Below, piece by piece: positions 8,162-17,158 of a stretch of DNA of 64,000 bases; within the stretch, counting starts at the first letter, position 1; every line of letters starts with the position of its first letter. The DNA comes from CADEDV01 sp964596345 (GTDB lineage Bacteria; Bacteroidota; Bacteroidia; Chitinophagales; Chitinophagaceae). A program made the translations under genes and the position numbers. Under the pieces are notes generated by a model. It saw only the letters and a list, made by a program, of their open reading frames with translations, was not told the origin of the DNA and did not search any database. Location: contig CAZQSZ010000001.1 in the NCBI GenBank assembly GCA_964596345.1, positions 806,001-870,000 of the forward strand, in the 5' to 3' direction.

Positions 8162-9016
8162 ATGGCAGAGACTAAACCAACTGCATCCGTTAAGGCTACT
8201 TCGGTTCAACCTAAAAAAAGCAGTAACATTATCTCATGGATCGCTCCGATTGTTTGTATTATTGCGGGTTACGCAATATGGCGTTTTATCATGGGTAATC
8301 CCGACGGGTTCAAGGAACCAGATTTAGCTGGTGGTTTCTGGCCCAAGCATCATAAACCTATTGGTGCATTGAATGGTATTTATGAAGGAGGTATCATCGT
8401 TCCGTTGCTTGTTGCTATGTTCCTGATGGTACTCGTATTTTCTATTGAGCGTTTCCTGACTATTCAAAAAGCATTAGGCAGTGGCTCTATTTCTGATTTT
8501 ATCCGTAAAGTACAGTACCACCTGGCCAACCGCAATGTGGACGCTGCATTATCTGAGTGTGATAAACAAAGAGGATCTGTTGGTAATGTAATGAAGGCTG
8601 GTTTGCGCCGTTACAAAGAAATGATCAATGAAGGCGGCCTGGATACAGAGCAAAAAGTAATGTCTATCCAGAAAGAAGTGGAAGAAGCCACAGCACTGGA
8701 GCTCCCGATGTTGCAAAAGAACCTGGTATTCCTTTCCACCATTACTTCAGTAGGTACATTGGTGGCCCTGTTGGGTACTGTATTAGGTATGATCCGTTCT
8801 TTCGCTGCGCTTGGAGCTGAAGGCGGCGGAAGTAACACTAATGATCTGGCTGTGGGTATCTCCGAAGCCTTGTATAACACGGCATTAGGTATCGGTACTT
8901 CAGCAATAGCCCTGATCATGTATAACATTTTTACTACCAAGATCGACTCCATCACATACGGTATTGATGAATCAGGTTTCACATTGACACAAAGCTTTGC
9001 TTCTCTTTACAAATAA
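8162..9016 (+). CDS. exbB: ExbB/TolQ/MotA-type proton channel protein
   Basis: Inner-membrane component of the TonB energising complex: with ExbD it uses the proton gradient to drive TonB. The 284-aa protein has an N-terminal cytoplasmic tail (1-22), a first helix at about 23-43, a second at about 75-100 and two conserved C-terminal helices at about 185-260, with the family motif LVALLGTVLGMIRSF and TALGIGTSAIAL. An extra N-terminal helix is common in the Bacteroidota branch. It starts a four-gene run exbB-exbD-exbD-tonB, with gaps of 33-66 bases. The start ATG is preceded by an AT-rich leader without a Shine-Dalgarno sequence. Confidence 0.92.
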   Translation: MAETKPTASVKATSVQPKKSSNIISWIAPIVCIIAGYAIWRFIMGNPDGFKEPDLAGGFWPKHHKPIGALNGIYEGGIIVPLLVAMFLMVLVFSIERFLTIQKALGSGSISDFIRKVQYHLANRNVDAALSECDKQRGSVGNVMKAGLRRYKEMINEGGLDTEQKVMSIQKEVEEATALELPMLQKNLVFLSTITSVGTLVALLGTVLGMIRSFAALGAEGGGSNTNDLAVGISEALYNTALGIGTSAIALIMYNIFTTKIDSITYGIDESGFTLTQSFASLYK

Positions 9017-9074
9017 GAGTGAATAGCTTGTGGATTTTCAGAAACTATTCATCTAATATTAAATTGAGTAAGAT

Positions 9075-9728
9075 ATGCCCAGTGTTAAAATGCCAAGAAA
9101 AAGTACGGATACGGATATGACTCCCTTCGTGGATATCGCCTTCCTGATCCTGTCCTTTTTCATCATGGCAACCAAATTTAAACCGGCGGAGCCTGTAAAA
9201 GTCGAGACGCCGAATTCAGTTTCTTCCCAGATATTAGAAGAAAATAATGCACTGCTGATTTCTATTTCCAACGATAGTAAGGTGTATGTTACCATTTCAA
9301 CACCGAACGATAAGACGGGAAGTAAATTAAGGGACGTCGTAGAAGGGATCAATACATCCCGCAACCTTAATTTGACGGAAAAACAAAAGGCCAGTTTTAA
9401 AACTGCACCGATCATCGGTGTTCCTTTTGCCAGTCTCGGTGGGTACCTGAACCTTTCAAAAGATGACCAGGAAAAATTCAAAGCTCCCGGTATCCCTGTA
9501 TTAGATACATTGAATAATGAACTGATATGGTGGGTGGCTGAGACCAAGAAAGCCTTCGCCGGGGAGAAGCTGATCTATTTGATCAAGGGAGATAATAATT
9601 CGAAGTATCCCACTTTTGAAGCAGTGATCAATGCATTACGGAAAAATGATGAGTTCAAATACAACCTCATTACTTCCCGTGAAGAAGCACCGGCAGGAAC
9701 TGAATTGTATAAAGAGCGTCTTAAGTAA
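9075..9728 (+). CDS. exbD: ExbD/TolR family protein, first copy
   Basis: Single-pass inner-membrane partner of ExbB. The 217-aa protein has a short N-terminal tail, then DMTPFVDIAFLILSFFIM at about 16-33 in which the Asp of 'VDIAF' is the protonatable residue, and a periplasmic domain. The periplasmic part is longer than the classic 140-aa ExbD, as is usual in Bacteroidota. It is followed after 33 bases by a second, clearly different exbD. Two ExbD subunits per operon suggest a mixed ExbD pair (inference). Confidence 0.92.
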   Translation: MPSVKMPRKSTDTDMTPFVDIAFLILSFFIMATKFKPAEPVKVETPNSVSSQILEENNALLISISNDSKVYVTISTPNDKTGSKLRDVVEGINTSRNLNLTEKQKASFKTAPIIGVPFASLGGYLNLSKDDQEKFKAPGIPVLDTLNNELIWWVAETKKAFAGEKLIYLIKGDNNSKYPTFEAVINALRKNDEFKYNLITSREEAPAGTELYKERLK

Positions 9729-9761
9729 AAGGATATTTAATAATCCTAAAATTTAAAAATT

Positions 9762-10391
9762 ATGGCAAGTATAGATAGTGGTGGTGGCGATAGCGGCCAC
9801 AAAAAAGGACCCGGTGTAAAGAAAGCCAAGAAGCTCTCTACCCGTGTGGACATGACACCGATGGTGGATCTGGGGTTCCTGCTGATCACTTTCTTCATTT
9901 TTACGGCCACATTAAGCTCTCCAACAACGATGGATCTTAATATGCCAAAAGAGTCAGACAAAAAGGAAGATGAGACCAAGATCAAACAATCAGGTGCCCT
10001 GACCATTATGCTGGGTAAGAATAACAATGTGTATTATTATGAAGGCGAACTTGCAGCTGATGGGTCTAATTTTAAACAGACTACATTCAAAGGCATCCGG
10101 GATGAAATTATTAAGAAACGGCAGGATGTGATCAAAAATCACATTCATGACGATAAATGCCAGGAAATCCGGGATAAGGCAAAAACCAAGGCGAAAAGCG
10201 GCGACAACAGTTGGGAAAAGGCAGATCTTGACCGTGACTTTGTAGTTGTGATCAAACCAACAGAAGAAGCTACTTATAAAAATGCCGTTGATATCCTGGA
10301 TGAAATGACCATCAATGCTGTAAAACGGTTTGCAGTGGTGAAAATATCAGAGTCAGAACTGGGGCTTGTTAAAGCAACTGAGGGTCAGTAA
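9762..10391 (+). CDS. exbD: ExbD/TolR family protein, second copy
   Basis: Second ExbD-like subunit, 209 aa. A Gly/Lys-rich N-terminal tail (about 1-25) precedes DMTPMVDLGFLLITFFIF at about 30-47, again with the key Asp. The periplasmic region has a Lys-rich insert around 115-150, unlike the first copy, so the two are not a recent duplication. It sits between the first exbD and tonB; co-transcription is likely. Confidence 0.92.
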   Translation: MASIDSGGGDSGHKKGPGVKKAKKLSTRVDMTPMVDLGFLLITFFIFTATLSSPTTMDLNMPKESDKKEDETKIKQSGALTIMLGKNNNVYYYEGELAADGSNFKQTTFKGIRDEIIKKRQDVIKNHIHDDKCQEIRDKAKTKAKSGDNSWEKADLDRDFVVVIKPTEEATYKNAVDILDEMTINAVKRFAVVKISESELGLVKATEGQ

Positions 10392-10457
10392 AGAATTCCG
10401 GGTATTTTGTATGGAATGTATTTTGAACAGCATCTAATTCATTAAAACAAATAAAGT

Positions 10458-11285
10458 ATGGACGCAAATAAGATATTGTCCTCCAGTATTCTGGACCTCA
10501 TTTTTGAGGGCAGGAACAAGGAGTATGGGGCATATGAACTGCGTAAAACTTACAATAAAAGGATTACGTTAGCACTGATCATAACAGCCTCTATAGCGCT
10601 GCTGGCTTTGCTGGGATCCATATTGGCAAGTGAGCTGAAAAGCTCAAACAAAGAAGATATTGACATTAAGGAGGTTACTATCCAGGATCTCAAACAGGAA
10701 GAGGATAAGCCGGAGCCTCCGCCGCCTCCTCCGCCAAAGCCACCAGATCCTCCTAAAATTGAAATGACGAAATTCACCCCTCCCAAGATTGTAAAGGATG
10801 AGGAAGTGGAAGAACCACCACCCGTTGTGGAGGAATTGAAAGAAACCAAGATCGCTGAAGTAAGTCAGGAAGGTATTAAAGATGAAGGGATTGCTACCCC
10901 AGTGGAAATTGACCAGGGAAAGCAGGTGATCGAAGAAAAGAAAGAGGATGACGAAAATAAGATTTTTGAAAAAGTGGAGATTGAGGCTTCTTTCAAAGGC
11001 GGTGAAAGTGCCTGGAGAAAATACCTGGAAAGAAACCTGAACCCGAATACCCCAGTCGACAATGGTGCTCCTGAAGGGACTTACACAGTGTGGGTACAGT
11101 TCATCGTGGACAAGTCAGGTAATATCAGTGATGTAAAAGCACTGAGCAATCATGGATACGGAATGGAAGAGGAAGCGGTTAAGATCATCCGCAAAGGACC
11201 AGCCTGGGTAGCTGCCATTCAGAATGGCCGCCCGGTGAAAGCCTATCGTAAACAGCCTATTACATTCGTTGTAGCGTCAGAATAA
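10458..11285 (+). CDS. tonB: TonB energy-transducing protein
   Basis: Links the ExbB/ExbD motor to outer-membrane TonB-dependent receptors. The 275-aa protein has the Bacteroidota N-terminal tail (LDLIFEGRNKEYGAYELRK, about 13-31), one membrane helix at about 35-60, a Glu/Pro-rich periplasmic spacer (about 78-135, with PPPPPPPKPPDPP) and a C-terminal TonB domain (about 180-275, including EGTYTVWVQFIVDKSG and GMEEEAVKIIRKGPAW). Length fits the family. A strong terminator follows 24 bases after the stop, so it closes the operon. Confidence 0.94.
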   Translation: MDANKILSSSILDLIFEGRNKEYGAYELRKTYNKRITLALIITASIALLALLGSILASELKSSNKEDIDIKEVTIQDLKQEEDKPEPPPPPPPKPPDPPKIEMTKFTPPKIVKDEEVEEPPPVVEELKETKIAEVSQEGIKDEGIATPVEIDQGKQVIEEKKEDDENKIFEKVEIEASFKGGESAWRKYLERNLNPNTPVDNGAPEGTYTVWVQFIVDKSGNISDVKALSNHGYGMEEEAVKIIRKGPAWVAAIQNGRPVKAYRKQPITFVVASE

Positions 11286-11308
11286 GATCAACTGATAACA
11301 TATCATTT

Positions 11309-11342
11309 AATCCCCTGGTTCAACCGGGGGATTTTTGTTTTT
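11309..11342 (+). terminator. rho-independent terminator after tonB
   Basis: A 10-bp stem (11309-11318 with 11324-11333, one T-G pair) with loop TTCAA is followed by TTTTTGTTTTT. It ends the exbB-exbD-exbD-tonB transcript just before the mnmE promoter. Confidence 0.9.
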
Positions 11343-11362
11343 ACCAGACGATCATTCACGTC

Positions 11363-11370
11363 TATTTTTG
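11363..11370 (+). promoter_or_regulatory. -7 box 4 nt before the mnmE start
   Basis: TATTTTTG matches TAnnTTTG exactly and is separated from the mnmE ATG (11375) by only ATAA. With the usual spacing the transcript would start at or next to the ATG, giving a leaderless mRNA (inference). No good -33 TTG is seen at 19 bases. Confidence 0.55.
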
Positions 11371-11374
11371 ATAA

Positions 11375-12754
11375 ATGAATCAACTGGCAGGATGGGATGA
11401 TACGATAGTGGCGTTAGCCACCGCCCCGGGAATAGGTGCTATTGGCGTGTTACGCATCAGCGGGGCAAAAGCATTTGCAATTATCAATGAACTATTCCCT
11501 TCAAAAGATATTACCCGGCAACCCTCGCATACCATCCATGTTGGATTTTTAAAGCAAGGAGACGAGGTGTTGGATGAGGTAGTCGTTTCCCTTTATAAAT
11601 CACCACGATCATACACCGGTGAAGATGTGATTGAAATTAGTTGTCATGGCTCCCCGTTTGTGCAGCAGCAGGTTATTGAAGCCTGCCTGGAAAAAGGGGC
11701 AAGACTGGCGAAACCCGGTGAATTTACACAACGGGCTTTTCTGAATGGCAAATTGGACCTGGCCCAGGCAGAGGCTGTTGCTGACCTGATTGCCAGTAAT
11801 ACTGCTGCTGCACGGAAGGCAGCCTTACATACGATGCGGGGTGGTTTCTCTGAAAAACTAAAGGCATTACGGGAAAGAATGATCCGGTTCTCCGCACTGA
11901 TAGAACTGGAACTTGATTTTTCGCAGGAAGATGTGGAGTTTGCTGACCGCAAGCAATTTTATGAGTTGATCTCGGAGATGAGTGATACCACTACAAAGCT
12001 GACGGCTTCCTTCCAGTTAGGCAATGTGATAAAGAACGGGGTTAGCGTTGCGATCATTGGTAAGCCGAATGCAGGTAAATCAACATTATTGAATGCCTTA
12101 TTGCAGGAGGACAGGGCAATTGTCAGCGAGATTCCCGGTACAACCAGGGATACCATTGAAGAAGTATTAAACATAGACGGTATTATTTTCCGGCTTATTG
12201 ATACTGCAGGTATCCGGGAACACAGTGGTGATATCATCGAATCAGCGGGAATAGAGCGAAGCCTAGAAAAGATGAAACAGGCCGGCCTTGTTCTCTTTCT
12301 CTTTGATGCCAATGATACCCGTGAAGCCATTGAAACACTAAAAACGGAAATCGAGAAGCATCAACTCAATTATTTACTGGTGGCTAACAAAATTGATATC
12401 GCCGGGGAAAATGAAGCGAAAGAAAAATTTGCCGACCTTGATAAAGTTGTATTTATTGCCGCCAGGCAACACCTGCATACAGAGGTATTGAAACAAAAAA
12501 TGGTAGATGCGGTATTGCAGGGTCGGCTGAATACCGAGAGCACCATTGTAACCAATGCCCGGCACTACCAAGCCCTGAAGGAAGTGGAACAATCATTGGC
12601 GGATATCCGTGCAGGCCTGGATAATAAATTACCCGGAGATCTCTTATCCCCGGATATCCGGCGCTGTCTTCACTATCTTGGAGAAATAACCGGCGAAGTA
12701 ACCAACGATGATATGCTGGATTATATCTTCAGTAAGTTCTGTATCGGAAAGTAA
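11375..12754 (+). CDS. mnmE: tRNA uridine-5-carboxymethylaminomethyl modification GTPase
   Basis: With MnmG it installs the cmnm5 group on wobble U34 of several tRNAs. The 459-aa protein has an N-terminal formyl-THF-binding domain (1-120), a helical domain split around an inserted G domain, and a C-terminal CIGK ending whose Cys is conserved. G-domain motifs are complete: GKPNAGKST (about 228-236), GTTRDT (about 254-259), DTAG (about 274-277) and NKID (about 339-342). It stands alone after the tonB terminator and has its own -7 box very close to the ATG. Confidence 0.97.
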   Translation: MNQLAGWDDTIVALATAPGIGAIGVLRISGAKAFAIINELFPSKDITRQPSHTIHVGFLKQGDEVLDEVVVSLYKSPRSYTGEDVIEISCHGSPFVQQQVIEACLEKGARLAKPGEFTQRAFLNGKLDLAQAEAVADLIASNTAAARKAALHTMRGGFSEKLKALRERMIRFSALIELELDFSQEDVEFADRKQFYELISEMSDTTTKLTASFQLGNVIKNGVSVAIIGKPNAGKSTLLNALLQEDRAIVSEIPGTTRDTIEEVLNIDGIIFRLIDTAGIREHSGDIIESAGIERSLEKMKQAGLVLFLFDANDTREAIETLKTEIEKHQLNYLLVANKIDIAGENEAKEKFADLDKVVFIAARQHLHTEVLKQKMVDAVLQGRLNTESTIVTNARHYQALKEVEQSLADIRAGLDNKLPGDLLSPDIRRCLHYLGEITGEVTNDDMLDYIFSKFCIGK

Positions 12755-12789
12755 TCCACTGGTTTTATTAATAATTGTATTTTTAAGTA

Positions 12790-13497
12790 ATGCCGCCTGA
12801 TCATTATAATGAAACGCCTTTACTGGTAGCCGTAGATTGTGTCATCTTTGGCTTTGATGGAACGGAGATAAAGCTATTGCTGATTCACCGGGGTTTTGAG
12901 CCGTTAAAAGAAAAATGGAGCCTGATGGGTGGCTTTGTACAACCTGGCGAAGCACTGGATGATGCGGCTACGAGAATTTTAAAACAACTGACCGGTCTCC
13001 GGGGTGTTTATATGGAGCAGTTACACAGTTTTGGTGATCCTGCCAGGGATCCCGCAGAACGAACAATATCTGTAGCTTACTTTGCATTGATTGATATTCA
13101 TACCTATGAAAAGCAGATCAATGAAAGCTATCACCCGGAATGGTTCCCGCTTAAAAAAATCCCCAAACTGATCTTTGACCACCGGCAAATGGTGAACATG
13201 GCCTGGCAAAGGTTGCAGTACAAAGCTGCTTTACACCCCATTTTATTTGAGTTATTACCGGAGAAATTTACAATGCCCCAATTGCTGGGTCTCTACAAGG
13301 CTGTTTATGAGAAGCAACTGGATAAAAGAAATTTCATGCGGAAATTACTGACCACAGGCTTATTGGTCCGGCAAAAAGACAAGGAAAAGCAAACATCTAA
13401 ACGGGGAGCCTATTATTACAAGCTGGATAAGAAAAAGTATTTTTCCAATTTACAGGCGTTTATGAGCTTTCTGCCGGCCAAGGAAATATTCAGGTAG
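12790..13497 (+). CDS. araR: Nudix-derived transcription regulator of arabinose use (AraR type)
   Basis: The 235-aa protein has an N-terminal Nudix fold (about 10-140) and a C-terminal winged-helix part (about 145-225, ending in KRGAYYYKLDKKKYF), the NrtR/AraR architecture. The Nudix box keeps G48, E54, R62 and G69, but the catalytic REUxEE glutamates are I63, Q66 and L67, so it should bind a ligand without hydrolysing it. In Bacteroides a protein of this type represses arabinose genes and is released by L-arabinose (established for BT AraR). Here it lies directly before araB-araD-GH127-araA. TATTTTTA lies 4 bases before its ATG. Alternative: an NrtR-like regulator of another sugar, but the context argues for arabinose. 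Confidence 0.85.
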   Translation: MPPDHYNETPLLVAVDCVIFGFDGTEIKLLLIHRGFEPLKEKWSLMGGFVQPGEALDDAATRILKQLTGLRGVYMEQLHSFGDPARDPAERTISVAYFALIDIHTYEKQINESYHPEWFPLKKIPKLIFDHRQMVNMAWQRLQYKAALHPILFELLPEKFTMPQLLGLYKAVYEKQLDKRNFMRKLLTTGLLVRQKDKEKQTSKRGAYYYKLDKKKYFSNLQAFMSFLPAKEIFR

Positions 13498-13520
13498 AAC
13501 ATAAGTAACTACGGGAGAAG

Positions 13521-13559
13521 CATCCGGTACTGTCCGGGTGAGTTTATTTTTCCGTTTTT
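13521..13559 (+). terminator. probable terminator after araR
   Basis: CATCCGG (13521-13527) pairs with CCGGGTG (13534-13540) around loop TACTGT, followed by a T-rich stretch to 13559. It would separate the araR transcript from the araB operon. The stem is only 7 bp with one G-T pair. Confidence 0.4.
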
Positions 13560-13561
13560 AA

Positions 13562-13586
13562 AATAAGTGTTATTTTGACACTCATT
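13562..13586 (+). promoter_or_regulatory. candidate AraR operator overlapping the araB promoter
   Basis: The 25-bp inverted repeat AAT-n-AGTGT-n-A-nnn-T-n-ACACT-n-ATT is symmetric at 18 of 24 arm positions and ends immediately before the araB ATG at 13587. Inside it TTATTTTG (13570-13577) resembles a -7 box. A protein bound here would block both transcription start and translation start. No second copy was found before araR or the symporter gene. Confidence 0.6.
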
Positions 13587-15239
13587 ATGAGCGATTGTTT
13601 TGTTATTGGGGTAGATTACGGAACAGATTCTGTCCGTTCTGTTCTCGTAAATGCGGCATCGGGGGCTGAAATAGCAGCGTCTGTATTTTATTACCCCCGC
13701 TGGAGGGAAGGCAACTATTGTAATGCGGCATCCAACCAGTTTCGTCAGCATCCGCTTGATTATCTAGAAGGTTTAGAAACTACTATCACCGAATGTATAA
13801 AAAAAGCAGGGCCTGCCATTGCAGCTGCAGTAAAAGGAATTGCCGTTGACACTACAGGTTCATCACCGGTTGCCGTAGATGAAACAGGTACACCGCTTTC
13901 TTTACTGCCTGAATTTTCGGAGAATCCCAATGCGATGTTTGTACTCTGGAAGGATCATACTTCCATTAAAGAAGCAGCAGCTATCAATACTCATGCGGCT
14001 AAGTTGGAAACAAATTATTTACAATTTGTGGGCGGTATTTACTCCAGTGAATGGTTCTGGGCAAAACTGCTTCATGTACTCAGGGAAGATGCAGCTGTAC
14101 GGGGCAAGATCTATTCATGGGTGGAGCATTGCGACTGGATCCCTTTTGTATTAACAGGAGGAAAGCATATAGCTTCTATGAGAAGAGGGGTATGTGCAGC
14201 CGGGCATAAAGGATTATGGGCGGAAGAATTTGGAGGATTTCCTCCCAATGAATTTTTTAAATCACTGGATCCTTTATTAGATGGTTTTACAGCAAGGCTG
14301 CATAATAATATTGTTGCTTCTGATCAGCCGGCAGGTAATTTATGCAGTGAATGGGCAACTAAATTAGGTCTGTCCACCAATGTGGTGGTGGCAGTTGGTG
14401 CCTTTGATGCACATATGGGTGCAGTAGGCGGCCAGGTAGAACCCTATTTTCTCAGTAAAGTAATGGGTACTTCCACTTGTGATATACTCGTGGCCCCGGT
14501 GAATGATATAAAAGGAAAATTAGTGAAAGGAATATGCGGACAGGTAAATGGCTCTGTCATTCCCGGTATGTATGGCCTGGAAGCAGGTCAGTCTGCATTT
14601 GGTGATGCCTATGCCTGGTTTAAAAATTTGGTTGCATGGCCTTTACAATTTATCAATGATGAAAAGGAAAAAATAAAGATCCTTGATACGATACTACCGC
14701 AATTGAGTAAAGCGGCAGAAGCTGTTCCATTAGATTTTAATAATGAGCTGGCTGTTGATTGGATGAATGGACGCCGTACCCCGGATGCCAACCAGGAATT
14801 GAAAGCTGTACTTTCAGGTATCAACCTGGCTACGGATGCACCCCGTCTTTTCCGGGCTGTGGTGGAATCAACCTGTTTTGGTGCGAAGGCTATTGTGGAC
14901 CGGTTCGTTAGTGAAGGAGTGCCGGTTAAAGGGTTGATCGGTTTAGGCGGAGTGGCCAAAAAATCACCCTTTATTATGCAGATGATGGCGGATGTGATGA
15001 ATATGCCGATCAGGATTCATAAAAGTGAACAAACCTGTGCATTGGGTGCAGCCATGTTTGCCGCAACTGCTGCCGGACTATACAGCAAAGTGGAAGACGC
15101 AATGAAAGCAATGGGAACCGGCTTTGATGCGGAATATTATCCCGATCCGGAAAGAGCTGCGATTTATGCCCGGCGCTATGAGAAATATAAACGGACAGGT
15201 GCCTTTATTGAAAAACAAACATTACCACCTGGGGAATGA
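13587..15239 (+). CDS. araB: ribulokinase
   Basis: Cytoplasmic FGGY-family kinase that phosphorylates L-ribulose to L-ribulose-5-phosphate. The N-terminal phosphate motif GVDYGTDSVRSVLV lies near the start; GAFDAHMGAVGG and the C-terminal GLGGVAKKSPFIMQMMADV with CALGAAMFAA are typical of the ribulokinase branch. From this ATG the protein has 550 aa, the family norm. An in-frame TTG four codons upstream lies inside the operator palindrome and is a less likely start. First gene of the arabinose operon; araD follows after 30 bases. Confidence 0.94.
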   Translation: MSDCFVIGVDYGTDSVRSVLVNAASGAEIAASVFYYPRWREGNYCNAASNQFRQHPLDYLEGLETTITECIKKAGPAIAAAVKGIAVDTTGSSPVAVDETGTPLSLLPEFSENPNAMFVLWKDHTSIKEAAAINTHAAKLETNYLQFVGGIYSSEWFWAKLLHVLREDAAVRGKIYSWVEHCDWIPFVLTGGKHIASMRRGVCAAGHKGLWAEEFGGFPPNEFFKSLDPLLDGFTARLHNNIVASDQPAGNLCSEWATKLGLSTNVVVAVGAFDAHMGAVGGQVEPYFLSKVMGTSTCDILVAPVNDIKGKLVKGICGQVNGSVIPGMYGLEAGQSAFGDAYAWFKNLVAWPLQFINDEKEKIKILDTILPQLSKAAEAVPLDFNNELAVDWMNGRRTPDANQELKAVLSGINLATDAPRLFRAVVESTCFGAKAIVDRFVSEGVPVKGLIGLGGVAKKSPFIMQMMADVMNMPIRIHKSEQTCALGAAMFAATAAGLYSKVEDAMKAMGTGFDAEYYPDPERAAIYARRYEKYKRTGAFIEKQTLPPGE

Positions 15240-15269
15240 TAGTTAATATAACCAGCTAAAGAATTGCCT

Positions 15270-15971
15270 ATGTCTGAACAATATGCTGCTATAAAAAAAC
15301 TTTGCTACGAAACAAATATGCAATTGCCCCAGCTGGGGCTGGTGCTTTTTACATTCGGGAATGTAAGTGTTGCAGACAGGGATAAAAAAGTATTTGCTAT
15401 AAAGCCCAGCGGTGTTCCCTATGCGGAACTCTCTGCTGATAAAATAGTCATTGTTGATTTTGATGGGAATGTAGTGGAAGGTTTGCTGCGACCCAGCAGT
15501 GATACAAAAACCCATGCTGTTCTTTATAAACATTGGGAAAAGATCGGCTCGATTGTGCATACTCATTCCACCTATGCCACGGCATGGGCACAGTCGTTAC
15601 GGGATATTCCTATTTACGGTACTACCCATGCTGATCATACCACGGTTGATATTCCCTGTGCAGCACCCATGGATGATGAAATAATTAAAGGAAATTATGA
15701 ATATGAAACAGGGTTCCAGGTTATGAATTGTTTCCGGGATAAAGGACTGAATTATGAAGAAGTGGAGATGATGATCGTAGGTAACCATGCCCCGTTTACC
15801 TGGGGAAAGACTGCAGATAAGGCGGTTTATAATGCTGCCGTGCTGGAAAGCATTGCACAGATGGCCTGGCTGACGGAGCAGATCAATCCCAAGGCAGCAC
15901 GGTTGAAAGAGGCATTAATTAAAAAACATTATGAAAGAAAGCATGGCCCGGATTCCTATTACGGCCAATAA
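15270..15971 (+). CDS. araD: L-ribulose-5-phosphate 4-epimerase
   Basis: Converts L-ribulose-5-phosphate to D-xylulose-5-phosphate, feeding the pentose phosphate pathway. Class II aldolase fold, 233 aa from this ATG (E. coli AraD has 231). Metal-binding histidines are visible in VHTHSTYATAWAQ and NHAPFTWG, with THADHTTVDIPC between them; GNVSVADRD and IKPSGVPY form the substrate phosphate site. A TTG two codons upstream is possible but the ATG is preferred. Confidence 0.95.
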   Translation: MSEQYAAIKKLCYETNMQLPQLGLVLFTFGNVSVADRDKKVFAIKPSGVPYAELSADKIVIVDFDGNVVEGLLRPSSDTKTHAVLYKHWEKIGSIVHTHSTYATAWAQSLRDIPIYGTTHADHTTVDIPCAAPMDDEIIKGNYEYETGFQVMNCFRDKGLNYEEVEMMIVGNHAPFTWGKTADKAVYNAAVLESIAQMAWLTEQINPKAARLKEALIKKHYERKHGPDSYYGQ

Positions 15972-16001
15972 ACAAATAAGTATACTAAAATGATTCTGCA
16001 T

Positions 16002-17141
16002 ATGAAATTTCTTCCAGTATTAATGATCACCGCCATCGGTTTTTCTTCCTGTAACAACAGTGAGACGGAACAAAAAGAAACTACCGGAACGGCTGCGGGT
16101 AAAACGCTGATCACCGAAAAGCCATTTGGTGAATATGAAGGCAAAGCTGTTACCGAATACACACTTACCAATGCCAACGGGATGCAGGTGGGTGTTATTA
16201 ATTATGGTGGTACGATAACCCGGCTTATAGTACCTGACAAGAATGGTGCAATGGGAGATGTGGTGACCAGCTTTGAATCACTGGAAGGTTTCCTGCAAAA
16301 AGGAGTGCCCTATTTCGGTGCATTGATCGGACGCTATGGTAATCGTATTGCTGATGCGAAGTTTACGCTATATGGCAAAGAATACACATTATCACCTAAT
16401 AATAATGGCAATACCCTGCATGGTGGTAATAAAGGATATGATAAAGTGTATTGGAATATTGAGAAGCAACCGGGTGACAGCAGTCTCAAACTTAGCTACA
16501 GCAGTAAAGATGGGGAAGAAGGTTATCCCGGTAACCTTTCTATTGAAGTTGTCTACACGCTGACGAAGGATAATGCATTGAAAATTGATTATACAGCCAC
16601 AACGGATAAAGCGACTCCTGTCAACCTGACCAGTCATGCCTATTTCAATTTATCTGCCGGCAGGGATTCCACCATCCTTGGGCATGACCTGCTGATCAAA
16701 GCCTCTAGATTTACACCGGTGAACGAACAGCTGATACCAACCGGGAAGATTGAAGAAGTAAAGGGAGGGCCCATGGATTTTACCAGCAGCAAACCGATTG
16801 GAAAAGAAATAGCCCTGGTAAACGGGGGGTATGATCATAACTGGGTATTGGACAGAACGGGCAACGGGCTGGAACTGGTGGCGGAATTAAGTGATGCAGT
16901 AAGCGGAAGGATAATGGAGGTATGGACAACAGAACCCGGGCTGCAATTCTATTCTGGTAATTTTCTCGACGGAACCTTAACGAATACGAAAGCCCGGAAA
17001 AAATATGTAAAGTATGGAGCATTATGCCTCGAGACACAGCATTTCCCGGATAGTCCGAACCAGCCATCATTTCCCTCTACTATTTTGAAACCCGGTGAGA
17101 CCTACCGGCATACGACGGTGTATAAATTTTTGACTAACTAA
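16002..17141 (+). CDS. aldose 1-epimerase (mutarotase), lipoprotein
   Basis: GalM-family enzyme, which interconverts the alpha and beta anomers of an aldose. About 379 aa from the second ATG; an ATG at 15990 would add four residues. A lipoprotein signal (MKFLPVLMITAIGFSSC) places it outside the cytoplasm, so it probably works on sugar freed in the periplasm before uptake. Family features: GNTLHGGNKGYDKVYW, NLTSHAYFNLS, and a late Glu in LQFYSGNF/LCLETQHFPDSPN. It lies between araD and the GH127 gene, so arabinose is the likely sugar (inference). Confidence 0.9.
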   Translation: MKFLPVLMITAIGFSSCNNSETEQKETTGTAAGKTLITEKPFGEYEGKAVTEYTLTNANGMQVGVINYGGTITRLIVPDKNGAMGDVVTSFESLEGFLQKGVPYFGALIGRYGNRIADAKFTLYGKEYTLSPNNNGNTLHGGNKGYDKVYWNIEKQPGDSSLKLSYSSKDGEEGYPGNLSIEVVYTLTKDNALKIDYTATTDKATPVNLTSHAYFNLSAGRDSTILGHDLLIKASRFTPVNEQLIPTGKIEEVKGGPMDFTSSKPIGKEIALVNGGYDHNWVLDRTGNGLELVAELSDAVSGRIMEVWTTEPGLQFYSGNFLDGTLTNTKARKKYVKYGALCLETQHFPDSPNQPSFPSTILKPGETYRHTTVYKFLTN

Positions 17142-17158
17142 ATTTTAAAACAGGCAGC

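Noticed and set aside
9059..9547. 162-aa open frame on - opposite exbD
   Set aside because: Antisense shadow; the + frame has the full ExbD signature and operon context.
13575..13587. TTG at 13575 as the araB start
   Set aside because: It lies inside the operator palindrome; the ATG at 13587 gives the normal FGGY N-terminus.
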